The notes: generated by a model not told the origin, from the letters alone. A stretch of DNA of 60,598 bases from Candidatus Cibiobacter qucibialis (GCA_004000625.1 SAUS01000005.1:1-60598), one strand, 5' to 3'. Shown: positions 23,751-32,349, numbered from the stretch's first letter. Program-made: numbers and translations.

Positions 23751-25528
23751 TTTTCTCTCGTTGCTTCCCACCGTGCTACCAGGTCTTTGGTCTGAGCTTG
23801 CAGGGCTTCGCGGGCGGCGTTCAGGGCCTGGGTGTCCTGGGGGGTCATTTTTTCGGGCTTTTTGTGGCGGGTCAGACGTTCCAGGTTCTTTTCCGCTTCT
23901 TTGATGCGGTTTTTGGTATCCTTATCCAGCTCCTTGCCCACTTTGCTGCCAAGGGCGGAATTGGCGCGGTAGATGGCAGCTTCCGCGGCATTCAGGGCCT
24001 CGATGGCGGCTTTGCGCTCCTGGTCCTGCCCGGCAAAGGCAGCGGCATCGTCCATGGCGCGGCGGATCTCCTGCTCGCTCAGGTTGGAAGACCCGGTGAT
24101 GGTAATGCTCTGCTGTTTGCCGGTGCCAAGGTCACGGGCGCTCACCGTCACAATGCCGTTGGCGTCAATATCAAAGGTCACTTCGATCTGCGGCACACCG
24201 GCCCAGGCGCGTTTGATGCCCTTGAGGGTAAAGTTGCCGATGAGCTTATTATCCTTGGCGAACTCCCGCTCACCCTGCAGCACCTTGATTTCAACTGTGC
24301 TCTGGAACGGCGCAGCGGTGGTAAAGATTTTGGAATACCGGGTGGGAATGGTGGAGTTGCGGTCGATCAGATGGGTTGCCACACCGCCCACCGTCTCAAT
24401 CGAAAGGGTCAGCGGGGTAACGTCCATCAGCAGCAGGTCCTGCCCGCCAGCAGTCAGGCCTTCGCCGCCAAGGCGTCCGCCCTGCACCGCAGCGCCAAGG
24501 GCCACACACTCGTCCGGGTTCAGCGTTTTGGACGGTTCCAGATCGATCATCCGCATGACCTTGGCCTGCACCGCCGGGATGCGGGTGGAACCACCTACCA
24601 GCAGCACCTGATCCAGGTCGTTGGCGGCCAGGTGGGCATCCCGCAGGGCGTTGCGCACCGGCAGTGCCGTGCGCTCCACCAGGTCGGCGGTCAGCTCATC
24701 AAACTTGGCGCGGGTCAGTTCCGCCTGCAAATGCAGCGGGCCGTTGGGGCCAACGGTGATGAACGGCAGGCTGATTTCAGTATGGGTGGCAGCGGAAAGC
24801 TCTTTTTTGGCTTTCTCGGCTTCCTCCCGCACGCGCTGCATGGCAACGGGATCACGGGTCAGGTCTATCTGGTTTTCAGCGGCAAAGTTCCGCACCAGCC
24901 AGTCAGCCACACGAGCATCAAAGTCATCGCCGCCCAGATGGTTATCACCGCAGGTGGCCAACACCTGCACAATGCCATCCCCGATCTGGATCAGCGAAAC
25001 ATCGAATGTACCGCCGCCCAGGTCGTACACCATCACTTTCTGGGTCTTGCCGTTATCCAGGCCATAAGCCAGGGCGGCCGCAGTAGGTTCGTTGATAATG
25101 CGCTTTACATTCAGGCCCGCAATGCGCCCGGCATCTTTGGTAGCCTGGCGCTGGGCATCGTTAAAATAAGCCGGCACGGTGATAACGGCTTCTGTCACCG
25201 GTTCACCAAGATAAGCTTCTGCATCCGCTTTCAGCTTTTGCAGGATCATGGCACTGATCTCCTGCGGGGAGAAGCACTTGCCGTCAATGGGAATGCGCTC
25301 ATCACTGCCCATTTTGCGCTTAACGCTGGCAATGGTGCGCGGTGCGTTGGTGACAGCCTGGCGTTTGGCCGGATCGCCCACAAGGCGTTCGCCGCTTTTT
25401 GCAAAAGCAACGACCGACGGGGTGGTGCGCTGGCCTTCGGCATTGGGGATAACGGTTGGGCGTCCGCCTTCCACCACAGCCACGCAGCTGTTGGTTGTTC
25501 CTAAATCAATTCCGATGATTTTACCCAT
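23747..25528 (-). CDS. dnaK: Hsp70 chaperone DnaK (stand-alone copy)
   Basis: A 592-residue Hsp70. The ATPase half has GIDLGTTNSCVAV, DLGGGTFDVSL and LVGGSTRIPAVQ; the DVTPLTLSIETVGG linker and substrate-binding beta domain follow, then a short helical lid. The C terminus ends ARWEATREK without the acidic EEV-type tail of the main bacterial DnaK. There is no grpE, dnaJ or hrcA next to it and no CIRCE-like inverted repeat upstream. It may be a second, specialised DnaK. The ATG at 25528 follows AAGGA at about eleven bases. Upstream DNA is occupied by a nested MITE. Confidence 0.92.
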   Translation of the reverse strand: MGKIIGIDLGTTNSCVAVVEGGRPTVIPNAEGQRTTPSVVAFAKSGERLVGDPAKRQAVTNAPRTIASVKRKMGSDERIPIDGKCFSPQEISAMILQKLKADAEAYLGEPVTEAVITVPAYFNDAQRQATKDAGRIAGLNVKRIINEPTAAALAYGLDNGKTQKVMVYDLGGGTFDVSLIQIGDGIVQVLATCGDNHLGGDDFDARVADWLVRNFAAENQIDLTRDPVAMQRVREEAEKAKKELSAATHTEISLPFITVGPNGPLHLQAELTRAKFDELTADLVERTALPVRNALRDAHLAANDLDQVLLVGGSTRIPAVQAKVMRMIDLEPSKTLNPDECVALGAAVQGGRLGGEGLTAGGQDLLLMDVTPLTLSIETVGGVATHLIDRNSTIPTRYSKIFTTAAPFQSTVEIKVLQGEREFAKDNKLIGNFTLKGIKRAWAGVPQIEVTFDIDANGIVTVSARDLGTGKQQSITITGSSNLSEQEIRRAMDDAAAFAGQDQERKAAIEALNAAEAAIYRANSALGSKVGKELDKDTKNRIKEAEKNLERLTRHKKPEKMTPQDTQALNAAREALQAQTKDLVARWEATREK

Positions 25529-25626
25529 GTTGCTTTTGGTCCTTTCACACAAGCCGGCAACAGATACAGGGGTTCGCCAGCTTTTGTCACACAGGGAGCA
25601 CCGCTAAGGCGCAAAACTCCGCCTTA

Positions 25627-26074
25627 GAGTGTAGCTGAAAGCAAAGAAAATGACAACTATTCCGCAAACACAAGCGGGATTTAGGGCAATACCGCATAAT
25701 TCTAAGTGCCGATACGGCGAGCGAGGTGCGGCAGATGCCAAGCCAAAAGCGCAGATAATACTGGATGCTGCAAAGGTGAGCGCCGCCAGTGGCGGAAACA
25801 GTGAACCGAAGCAGGGGCAGCGGTCGCAGAGTGCGAGGGGCTTTTGCCCCCGAAGCACGATGCGGGTACCGCAACCCGACATTATCGAGCATTTTGGCAA
25901 CGCAGATGCCGTGCCGCAGCTGCCGGAGCGGTGCTTAAGCCGTAAGGCGGGAATTGTGCGGTGTTGCCTTAAGGCAAAAGCCGCAGGAATCCTTTATGGA
26001 TTCCAAGGTTTTTAACGCAAAATCCAGCTGTGGTTGTAGAAACAGGCTGAATTTTCGACTTTTCAGGTACACCT
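25627..26074 (+). mobile_element. Family 2 MITE carrying an inserted family 1 MITE
   Basis: Outer ends are GAGTGTAGCTGAAA (left) and TTTCAGGTACACCT (right), flanked by TA at 25625-25626 and 26075-26076. Compared with the intact copies at 30104 and 38421, it is interrupted at GGGATT|TA|AGGC by a complete family 1 element. The outer copy itself is the most diverged, so it is the oldest of the three. Confidence 0.88.
25684..25969 (+). mobile_element. Family 1 MITE, 286-bp long form (nested)
   Basis: Inserted in a family 2 MITE with TA repeated at 25682-25683 and 25970-25971. Relative to the 174-bp form it carries a 115-bp internal block replacing TCT after ACTGGATG. The block contains the small hairpins CCGCCAGTGGCGG and GGGGCTTTTGCCCC. 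An equivalent block is in the copy at 31822. Confidence 0.9.
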
Positions 26075-26172
26075 TATGGTTTGTTTACATTATTGTAGCG
26101 CGCAAAGTGCCGGAATGTGTTGCAAAATCGTAAACTCTTATCAGACAATCATCCAAATGTTGGGGTGTATCG

Positions 26173-26201
26173 TTGACGGACGGGGGCAACGGTGCTATAT
26201 T
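26173..26201 (+). promoter_or_regulatory. Promoter of gntR-hisB
   Basis: TTGACG (26173-26178), 17-bp spacer, TATATT (26196-26201). Confidence 0.85.
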
Positions 26202-26218
26202 CTTTAGTATACTAAAGA
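26201..26218 (+). promoter_or_regulatory. Palindromic operator, probably for the GntR regulator
   Basis: TCTTTAGTATACTAAAGA is a perfect 18-bp palindrome overlapping the last base of the -10 box and covering the start site. FCD-type GntR dimers bind short palindromes, so autoregulation of this operon is the simplest reading. Confidence 0.75.
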
Positions 26219-26235
26219 GAAGGAGGTTCCCGGAC

Positions 26236-26943
26236 ATGCAGGCATTTTCCAGCCATGACATTTTCCAAACGCTGTACCAGCAGATCATGTTGCTGGAATT
26301 AAAGCCCGGCTCCACCCTGCGGGAAAACGCATTGTGCGAGCAGTTCGGGGTTTCCCGCACGCCGGTGCGCAGCGTTTTGCAGGAGCTGCGCATTGCCGGG
26401 CTGATTGAAGTCACCCCCTACAAATCCACGCGGGTCACCCAGCTGGATTTTGACACTATCAGCCAGCAGATTTACCTGCGCAACGCGGTGGAGTCCGCCG
26501 TGATGACAGACTTTGCCGCTGCCTGCACCCCCGAACAGCTGGCCCAGCTGAAAACCCGCAACGATGCTTTGCGCCGCCTGGCGGCCCAACCCCACCCGGA
26601 CCCGCGGATGTTTTATGAGCTGGACAGCCGCCTGCACGAAAGCTGGTTTCTTGCCACCGGCAAAGACCAGCTGTGGCAGCTGATCCAGACTTCGCAGAAC
26701 AGCTATTCGCGGTTCCGCATGCTGGATCTTGTGGCCGTTGGCAATTTTGGCGATATTGTGGCGGAACATGATGTTCTGCTGGATGCCATTGCCCGCAATG
26801 ATACCGCCGCCATCCGGGCGCAGTGTTCCCGCCATTTGTACGGCGGCGTAATGCGGCTGGGGGAAGAACTTTCGACCAAATATGCGGATTATTTTGTTTC
26901 CGGCACCCACTGGCCGGACCATGCAAAGGAGATGCAACCGTGA
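26236..26943 (+). CDS. GntR-family regulator, FadR/FCD type
   Basis: A 235-residue transcription factor. The winged-helix DNA-binding domain (about 5-70) shows LKPGSTLRENALCEQFGVSRTPVRSVLQELRIAGLIEV, the standard GntR signature, cited here only as a region at about 22-60. The C-terminal FCD helical ligand domain (about 78-215) has the DSRLHE and EHDVLLDAI stretches with Asp/His residues for metal-linked ligand binding. AGGAGG lies eight bases before the ATG. hisB starts within its stop codon (GTGA overlap). The ligand is unknown; coupling to hisB suggests a histidine-pathway or related imidazole compound. Confidence 0.9.
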   Translation: MQAFSSHDIFQTLYQQIMLLELKPGSTLRENALCEQFGVSRTPVRSVLQELRIAGLIEVTPYKSTRVTQLDFDTISQQIYLRNAVESAVMTDFAAACTPEQLAQLKTRNDALRRLAAQPHPDPRMFYELDSRLHESWFLATGKDQLWQLIQTSQNSYSRFRMLDLVAVGNFGDIVAEHDVLLDAIARNDTAAIRAQCSRHLYGGVMRLGEELSTKYADYFVSGTHWPDHAKEMQP

Positions 26944-27527
26944 GCCGCACTGCTACCGTGACCCGCAAAACGCGGGAAACCAACATTACCGTCACCCTGG
27001 ATCTGGACGGCAGCGGAAAAGCCGACCTGCACACCGGCATCGGCTTTTTTGACCACATGCTGGACGGCTTTGCCCGCCACGGCCTGTTTGATTTGACATT
27101 ACACTGTGATGGCGACCTGAACGTGGACTGTCACCACACAATTGAAGACTGCGGCCTCGCGCTTGGCACGGCCATCCGTGAGGCCCTTGGCGACAAAGCC
27201 GGCATTGTGCGTTACGGCAGCTGCATGCTGCCCATGGACGAAACGCTGGCCCTGTGCGCTGTGGACCTTGGCGGACGGCCGTATTTTGTTTATGATGCCA
27301 GCTTTGCCGGGCAGAGCTGCGGCGGCATGGATGTGCAGATGGCACGTGAATTCTTTTACGCTGTCAGCTACAGCGCCATGATGAACCTGCACCTGAAGGT
27401 GCTGTACGGCGAAAACGACCACCACAAGCTGGAAGCCATGTACAAAGCATTCGCCAAAGCCCTTTCTGCCGCCGTCCGCCATGACGACCGCATTGTGGGC
27501 GTGCTTTCCACGAAAGGAAGCATCTAA
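26940..27527 (+). CDS. hisB: Imidazoleglycerol-phosphate dehydratase
   Basis: Catalyses the dehydration of imidazoleglycerol phosphate, step six of histidine synthesis. At 195 residues it is the stand-alone form without a phosphatase domain. Metal-site motifs are GIGFFDHMLDGFARHG, DCHHTIEDCGLALG and ENDHHKLEAMYKAF, all with intact His/Glu residues. The start is GTG at 26940, overlapping the gntR stop, with AAGGAG eight bases before it. No other his gene is in the window, so it is an orphan under GntR control. A short GC-rich hairpin near 27553-27572 separates it from glyA. Confidence 0.94.
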   Translation: MSRTATVTRKTRETNITVTLDLDGSGKADLHTGIGFFDHMLDGFARHGLFDLTLHCDGDLNVDCHHTIEDCGLALGTAIREALGDKAGIVRYGSCMLPMDETLALCAVDLGGRPYFVYDASFAGQSCGGMDVQMAREFFYAVSYSAMMNLHLKVLYGENDHHKLEAMYKAFAKALSAAVRHDDRIVGVLSTKGSI

Positions 27528-27609
27528 CTACCTCCTAACTTAATTTCGTTTTCCCGGGGCGGGGCCCCGTTTTCAGTATATAAGGGTAACACTGAAAGGA
27601 GCAAGTATT

Positions 27610-28866
27610 ATGTACAAGGACATGATGGACACCATTGGTTTTGTTTCGGGGTATGACCCGGAGCTGGGTGCGGCCATGCAGCGTGAGCTGGGCCGCCAGC
27701 AGGCAAACATTGAGCTGATTGCCAGCGAAAACATTGTTTCCCCTGCCGTTATGGCTGCCATGGGCAGCGTGCTGACCAACAAATATGCCGAGGGCTATCC
27801 CGGCCACCGCTATTACGGCGGCTGCCAGTTTGTGGACCAGGTTGAGCAGATTGCGATTGACCGTGCCTGCAAGCTGTTTGGTGCCAAATATGCCAACGTG
27901 CAGCCCCATTCCGGCGCACAGGCCAACCTGGCCGTTTACTTTGCCCTGCTCAACCTGGGCGATACCGTCATGGGCATGGATCTTTCCCAGGGCGGCCATC
28001 TGACCCATGGTTCCCCCGCCAACATGAGCGGCAAGAACTACAACTTTGTTTCCTACGGCGTTTCTGCCGAGGACGGCCGCATTGATTACGATGCCCTGGC
28101 CAAGCAGGTTGCCAAGGTTCGCCCCAAGCTGCTGGTCGCCGGTGCTTCCGCTTACCCGCGCGCTATCGATTTTGAAAAGCTGGCCGAGATCGCCCACGGT
28201 TACGGCGCAATGCTGATGGTGGACATGGCTCACATTGCCGGCCTGGTTGCCGGCGGCATGCACCAGAACCCGGTGCCCTATGCTGATGTTGTGACCACCA
28301 CCACCCACAAGACCCTGCGCGGTCCCCGCGGCGGCCTGATCCTGACCAACAACGCTTACCTGATCAAGCGCATCAACTCCGCCATCTTCCCCGGCACCCA
28401 GGGCGGCCCGCTGGAGCACGTGATTGCTGCAAAGGCTGTCTGCTTTGGCGAGGCACTGAAGCCGGAGTTCAAGGATTATGCCCGCAAGATTGTGGAGAAC
28501 GCCGCTGCTATGGCCGACGAGCTGACCGCCCGCGGCGTGAAGCTGGTTTCCGGCGGCACCGACAACCACCTGCTGCTGGTTGACCTGACCGATTCCGAGA
28601 TGACCGGCAAGGAGCTGGAGCACAACCTGGACGAAGTACACATTACTGCCAACAAGAACACCGTTCCCGGTGAAAAGCGCAGCCCGTTTGTGACCAGCGG
28701 TGTCCGCCTTGGCACCCCTGCTGTGACCACCCGCGGCATGGGCCCCGCCGAGATGAAAGAGATTGCCGACTGCATCGCAGACTGCATCTTTGACTTTGAA
28801 GGCAAGAAAGACGACATCGCTGCCCGCGTTGCCAGCCTGACCGCTCGCTTCCCCCTGTACGAATAA
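27610..28866 (+). CDS. glyA: Serine hydroxymethyltransferase
   Basis: Interconverts serine and glycine with tetrahydrofolate, the main one-carbon source. At 418 residues it has the usual length. Motifs are IELIASENIVSPAV, NKYAEGYPGHRYYGG, and the pyridoxal-phosphate site VVTTTTHKTLRGPRGG, where Lys binds the cofactor. AGGAG lies eight bases before the ATG. Strongly biased codons (GCC, CTG, AAG, GTT) suggest high expression. It ends in a strong terminator. Confidence 0.97.
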   Translation: MYKDMMDTIGFVSGYDPELGAAMQRELGRQQANIELIASENIVSPAVMAAMGSVLTNKYAEGYPGHRYYGGCQFVDQVEQIAIDRACKLFGAKYANVQPHSGAQANLAVYFALLNLGDTVMGMDLSQGGHLTHGSPANMSGKNYNFVSYGVSAEDGRIDYDALAKQVAKVRPKLLVAGASAYPRAIDFEKLAEIAHGYGAMLMVDMAHIAGLVAGGMHQNPVPYADVVTTTTHKTLRGPRGGLILTNNAYLIKRINSAIFPGTQGGPLEHVIAAKAVCFGEALKPEFKDYARKIVENAAAMADELTARGVKLVSGGTDNHLLLVDLTDSEMTGKELEHNLDEVHITANKNTVPGEKRSPFVTSGVRLGTPAVTTRGMGPAEMKEIADCIADCIFDFEGKKDDIAARVASLTARFPLYE

Positions 28867-28939
28867 TTCCCGCTTTTCCCGCCTTTTTGAAAAAGGACGG
28901 GGCAAAAAGCTTTAATGGGCATCGCACAAATTGATAAAG

Positions 28940-28978
28940 ACACCCCCGCAGCGAATCTCTTGCTGCGGGGTGTTTTTT
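28940..28978 (+). terminator. Terminator of glyA
   Basis: ACACCCCCGCAGC pairs with GCTGCGGGGTGT, followed by TTTTTT. Confidence 0.92.
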
Positions 28979-29103
28979 ATGGCAGTCTGGCAGGGCTGGG
29001 AGCCGAAACCAGCACGGCATTTCTCATTTTTTTCGCGGGCCTTCTCATTCCTTGCGGACTTTTGCGCAGGCCTTAAAAAATGTTTCCATTTTATAGAATA
29101 TTG

Positions 29104-29112
29104 TGATATAAT
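29104..29112 (+). promoter_or_regulatory. Extended -10 promoter of the transaldolase gene
   Basis: TGATATAAT with a weak TTCCAT at -35 spacing (29084-29089). Confidence 0.6.
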
Positions 29113-29153
29113 GCAAAGGACAAATAAAATGCCACATAAAAGGAGGCAAAATC

Positions 29154-29813
29154 ATGAAGTTTTTTATTGATACTGCGAATGTAGATGAGATCCGTAAAGC
29201 CAATGACATGGGCATTATTGCCGGTGTTACTACCAACCCCAGTCTGATTGCCAAGGAAGGCCGCGATTATGCCGAGACCCTGGCAGAGATCGCCACCATC
29301 GTGGACGGCCCCATTTCCGGCGAAGTAAAGGCCACCACCGTGGACGCTGAAACCATGGTTGCTGAGGGCGAAGCCATCTATGCCCTGGACCCCAAGCACA
29401 TGGTCGTCAAGATCCCCATAACCGCTGAGGGCCTGAAGGCCATCAAGGCACTGTCCGCCAAGGGCATTCCCACCAACTGCACGCTGGTGTTCTCCGCCAA
29501 CCAGGCACTGCTGGCTGCCCGCGCAGGCGCTACTTACGTCAGCCCGTTCCTGGGCCGTCTGGACGACATTGGCCAGCCCGGCATTGAACTGATCGAAACC
29601 ATTCATGACATGTTCCTGAACTACCCCGACATTGACACCCAGATCATTGCCGCTTCCGTCCGCAACCCCATCCATGTAACGGACTGCGCTCTGGCTGGTG
29701 CTGATATCGCCACCGTTCCTTACAAGGTCATTGAACAGATGCTGCATCACCCGCTGACCGATGCCGGCATTGAAAAGTTCAAGGCTGACTACATCAAGGT
29801 ATTTGGCGAATAA
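29154..29813 (+). CDS. tal: Transaldolase of the TalC/FSA type
   Basis: A 219-residue short transaldolase family enzyme of the pentose phosphate route, or a fructose-6-phosphate aldolase. It opens MKFFIDTANVDEIRKAND; GVTTNPSLIAKEG is the substrate region; the Schiff-base Lys is in HMVVKIPIT; SPFLGRLDD and VTDCALAGADIATVPYKV follow. Subfamily assignment between transaldolase and FSA needs the residues around the second shell and is left open. AGGAGG lies eight bases before the ATG. It is a single-gene unit. Confidence 0.93.
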   Translation: MKFFIDTANVDEIRKANDMGIIAGVTTNPSLIAKEGRDYAETLAEIATIVDGPISGEVKATTVDAETMVAEGEAIYALDPKHMVVKIPITAEGLKAIKALSAKGIPTNCTLVFSANQALLAARAGATYVSPFLGRLDDIGQPGIELIETIHDMFLNYPDIDTQIIAASVRNPIHVTDCALAGADIATVPYKVIEQMLHHPLTDAGIEKFKADYIKVFGE

Positions 29814-29827
29814 TTTCTGTCGCTCTG

Positions 29828-29866
29828 CCCGGTACCGGCTGTCTGCCGGGCCGGGTTTTGTTTTTG
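29828..29866 (+). terminator. Terminator of the transaldolase gene
   Basis: CCCGGTACCGGC pairs with GCCGGGCCGGG over a TGTCT loop, followed by TTTTGTTTTT. Confidence 0.85.
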
Positions 29867-29870
29867 CTTA

Positions 29871-30044
29871 GGGCAACACCGCACAATTCCCGCCTGACGG
29901 CTTAAGCACCGCTCCGGCGGCTGCGGCACGGCATCTGCGTTGCCAAAATGCTCGATAAGACATCCAGTATTATCTGCGCTTTTGGCTTAGCATCTGCCGC
30001 ACCTCGCTCGCCGTATCGGCACTTAGAATTATGCGGTATTGCCT
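29871..30044 (-). mobile_element. Family 1 MITE, 174 bp, reverse
   Basis: Flanked by TA at 29869-29870 and 30045-30046. It sits between the transaldolase terminator and the promoter of the sulfite reductase gene. Confidence 0.9.
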
Positions 30045-30051
30045 TAGTTTC

Positions 30052-30080
30052 TTGCAGATTGCTTTTTTATCCGCTATACT
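30052..30080 (+). promoter_or_regulatory. Promoter of the sulfite/nitrite reductase gene
   Basis: TTGCAG (30052-30057), 17-bp spacer, TATACT (30075-30080). The start would be near 30087, about 155 bases before the gene. Confidence 0.75.
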
Positions 30081-30103
30081 TATACTGTATAAACAATGAT
30101 TAA

Positions 30104-30218
30104 GGTGTATCTGAAAACAAAAAAATGACGGATATTTCGCAAACACAAGCAGGATGTAAGGCAAAATCCCGCTGCGTTTGTAGAAATAGACGATAGTTTC
30201 AACTTTTCAGATACACCC
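30104..30218 (+). mobile_element. Family 2 MITE in the reductase leader
   Basis: AGGTGTATCTGAAAA to TTTTCAGATACACCC, flanked by TA at 30102-30103 and 30219-30220; 115 bp. It is transcribed from the promoter just upstream and ends about 25 bases before the start codon. Confidence 0.9.
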
Positions 30219-30242
30219 TAGGATGTAATGGGGGTTCCAACC

Positions 30243-31781
30243 ATGGACCAGCAATGGCTCAACACTTACCGCGAAGAAATCGGCGGCTTTTCCAACACGA
30301 TCCACTCCTTTGCCCAGGGCGAAATTGCCCGCAAGGACTATAAAGGCATTTCCGGCGGGTTTGGCAGTTATGCCCAGCGCGATGCCGCCAAGCATATGCT
30401 GCGGCTGCGCCTGCCGGGCGGCCGGGTCACGCCGGAGCGCCTGCACTTTATGGCACAGGCTGTTCAGCAGTACCATGTGCCATTCCTGAAGCTGACCACC
30501 TGCGAAGCAATCCAGATGCACGATTTGACCCCGGACGAGGTGCCTGCCATCATGGAGGCCGCCATCCCCTGCGGCATTATCACCCGCGGCGGCGGCGGTG
30601 ATAACCCCCGCAACATTCAGGCCAGCCCCCTGACCGGCGTGCAGCCCGGCGAAGCTTTTGACGTTATGCCCTGGGCCGAGGCCGCAACGGAGTATCTGCT
30701 TTCCATCTGCCGTGACATCCACATGCCGCGCAAGCTGAAGGTTGCGTTCTGCAACGGCGTGGATGACTGTGTGCACACCGCGTTCCGCGATATGGGCTTT
30801 GTGGCACAGCCGGACGGCACCTTTAAGCTGTACATTGCCGGCGGCCTGGGCGGCGGCTGGCGCATGGGCGTGTTGGCGGCAGAATCCCTGCCCGCAGAGG
30901 ATGTGCTGTACTATATCCGCGGCATGATCACCACCTTCTGCCAGCACGGCAATTACCAGAACCGTGCCAAGGCCCGCACCCGCTTTATGCAGGAGACCCT
31001 TGGCCCGGACGAGCTGCGCCGCGTCTTTTTGGAGAACGTTGCCGCTGCCAAGGCGGACGAAAGCCTGAAACTGCACCTGACCCCCGCCGCCATTACCAAA
31101 ACCGGCACCGGCACGCTGGATGACCCGCGCGCCATTGCCCAAAAACAGCCGGGGCTGTACGCTGTGGCGTACCACCCCATCGGCGGCCGCCTGATCCCGG
31201 AAAAGCTGGTGCAGCTGGACAACCTGCTCAGCACCATCCCCGGCTGCGAATGCCGCGTTGCCCCCAATGAAACGCTGTACATCATCAACCTGACGGCAGA
31301 CGAAGCTGCCGCTGTGCTGGATGCCACCGCAGATGGTGCCAAAACGCTGTTTGAGACCAGCGTTGCCTGCATCGGCGCTTCCATCTGCCAGCAGGGCGTG
31401 CGGGACAGCCAGTCCGTTTTGCAGCGCGCTGTGCAGGCCGTGCGGGAGGCTAACATTCCGGACGGTGCCCTGCCCAAAGTCTGCATTTCCGGCTGCCCGT
31501 CCAGCTGCTCCGGCCACCAGGCCGCAGCCATCGGCTTCCAGGGCACGGCTAAAGCGGTGCCGGGCGGCAAGCCTGCCCCGGCGTTTGCCATCTTCCTGGG
31601 CGGGTCCGATGCTTTGGGCCATGCCCACTTTGGCGATACCATCGGCACCGTATATGAAGAGCAGCTCCCCGCCCTGCTGGTGGAGCTGGGCCAGGCTGCT
31701 GCAGCCGCAGGCCAGAACTGGCAGACCTGGAGCGCAGCTGACCCTGATGCGGTGAACTCCATTATTGCCAAGTACGTATAA
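30243..31781 (+). CDS. Siroheme nitrite/sulfite reductase
   Basis: A 512-residue siroheme and 4Fe-4S reductase carrying two repeats of the NIR/SIR fold. The cluster/heme ligands are the classic C-x5-C and C-x3-C pairs: CIGASIC near residue 376 and CISGCPSSC near 414. The ferredoxin-like half includes HVPFLKLTTCEAIQMHDL and GGGGDNPRNIQASP. It would reduce sulfite to sulfide or nitrite to ammonia. ATG at 30243 with GGGGG nine bases ahead is preferred to an ATG five codons upstream. No sulfate-activation or cys genes are nearby, so the electron acceptor in vivo is uncertain. Confidence 0.9.
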   Translation: MDQQWLNTYREEIGGFSNTIHSFAQGEIARKDYKGISGGFGSYAQRDAAKHMLRLRLPGGRVTPERLHFMAQAVQQYHVPFLKLTTCEAIQMHDLTPDEVPAIMEAAIPCGIITRGGGGDNPRNIQASPLTGVQPGEAFDVMPWAEAATEYLLSICRDIHMPRKLKVAFCNGVDDCVHTAFRDMGFVAQPDGTFKLYIAGGLGGGWRMGVLAAESLPAEDVLYYIRGMITTFCQHGNYQNRAKARTRFMQETLGPDELRRVFLENVAAAKADESLKLHLTPAAITKTGTGTLDDPRAIAQKQPGLYAVAYHPIGGRLIPEKLVQLDNLLSTIPGCECRVAPNETLYIINLTADEAAAVLDATADGAKTLFETSVACIGASICQQGVRDSQSVLQRAVQAVREANIPDGALPKVCISGCPSSCSGHQAAAIGFQGTAKAVPGGKPAPAFAIFLGGSDALGHAHFGDTIGTVYEEQLPALLVELGQAAAAAGQNWQTWSAADPDAVNSIIAKYV

Positions 31782-31821
31782 CCGCTGCTCCCGAAGCCTT
31801 TTGTTCTCCACAAGTTCCTTA

Positions 31822-32107
31822 AGGCAATACCGCACAATTCCCGCCTGACGGCTTAAGCACCGCTCCGGCGGCTGCGGCACGGCATCTGCGTTGCCAAAAT
31901 GCTCGATAATGTCGGGTTGCGGTACCCGCATCGTGCTTCGGGGGCAAAAGCCCCTCGCACTCTGCGACCGCTGCCCCTGCTTCGGTTCGCTGTTTCCGCC
32001 ACTGGCGGCGCTCACCTTTGCAGCATCCAGTATTATCTGCGCTTTTGGCTTAGCATCTGCCGCACCTCGCTCGCCGTATCGGCACTTAGAATTATGCGGT
32101 GTTGCCT
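31822..32107 (-). mobile_element. Family 1 MITE, 286-bp long form, reverse
   Basis: TA at 31820-31821 and 32108-32109. It carries the same 115-bp internal block as the nested copy at 25684, in reverse. It separates the reductase gene from its terminator. Confidence 0.9.
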
Positions 32108-32146
32108 TAAAAATTGTGGAAAATCCGGCTTAAAGTATTGTATCTT

Positions 32147-32195
32147 ATCCCCCGCGGCCCCGGTTTTGCACCGGCGGGCTGCGGGGATTTTGTTT
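32147..32195 (+). terminator. Terminator downstream of the reductase gene
   Basis: ATCCCCCGCGGCCCCGG pairs with CCGGCGGGCTGCGGGGAT, then TTTTGTTTT. Confidence 0.85.
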
Positions 32196-32252
32196 TGCGC
32201 AAAAAATCCCGGAAATAGCGGACAACCACTGGCATAAACCGCATAAATATGA

Positions 32253-32258
32253 TATAGT
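32253..32258 (+). promoter_or_regulatory. Promoter -10 of the ddl unit
   Basis: TATAGT preceded by TGA (extended -10), with a weak TGGCAT at -35 spacing (32230-32235), about 95 bp before ddl. Confidence 0.5.
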
Positions 32259-32349
32259 ATTAAAGTGTAGTGTTATGCCATACAGCCAGGCTCCGGCGGC
32301 AAACTGCCCCGGAACCGGCCGAAAACAAAAAGGGAGCATACCTGACAAT

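Noticed and set aside
25529..25626. CIRCE heat-shock operator before dnaK
   Set aside because: The inverted repeat seen (CTAAGGCG/CGCCTTAG, 8-base loop) does not match the TTAGCACTC/GAGTGCTAA consensus.
31891..32237. Frames across the 286-bp family 1 element
   Set aside because: The same frames appear in every long copy because the DNA is repeated; no start signals and no protein-like composition.
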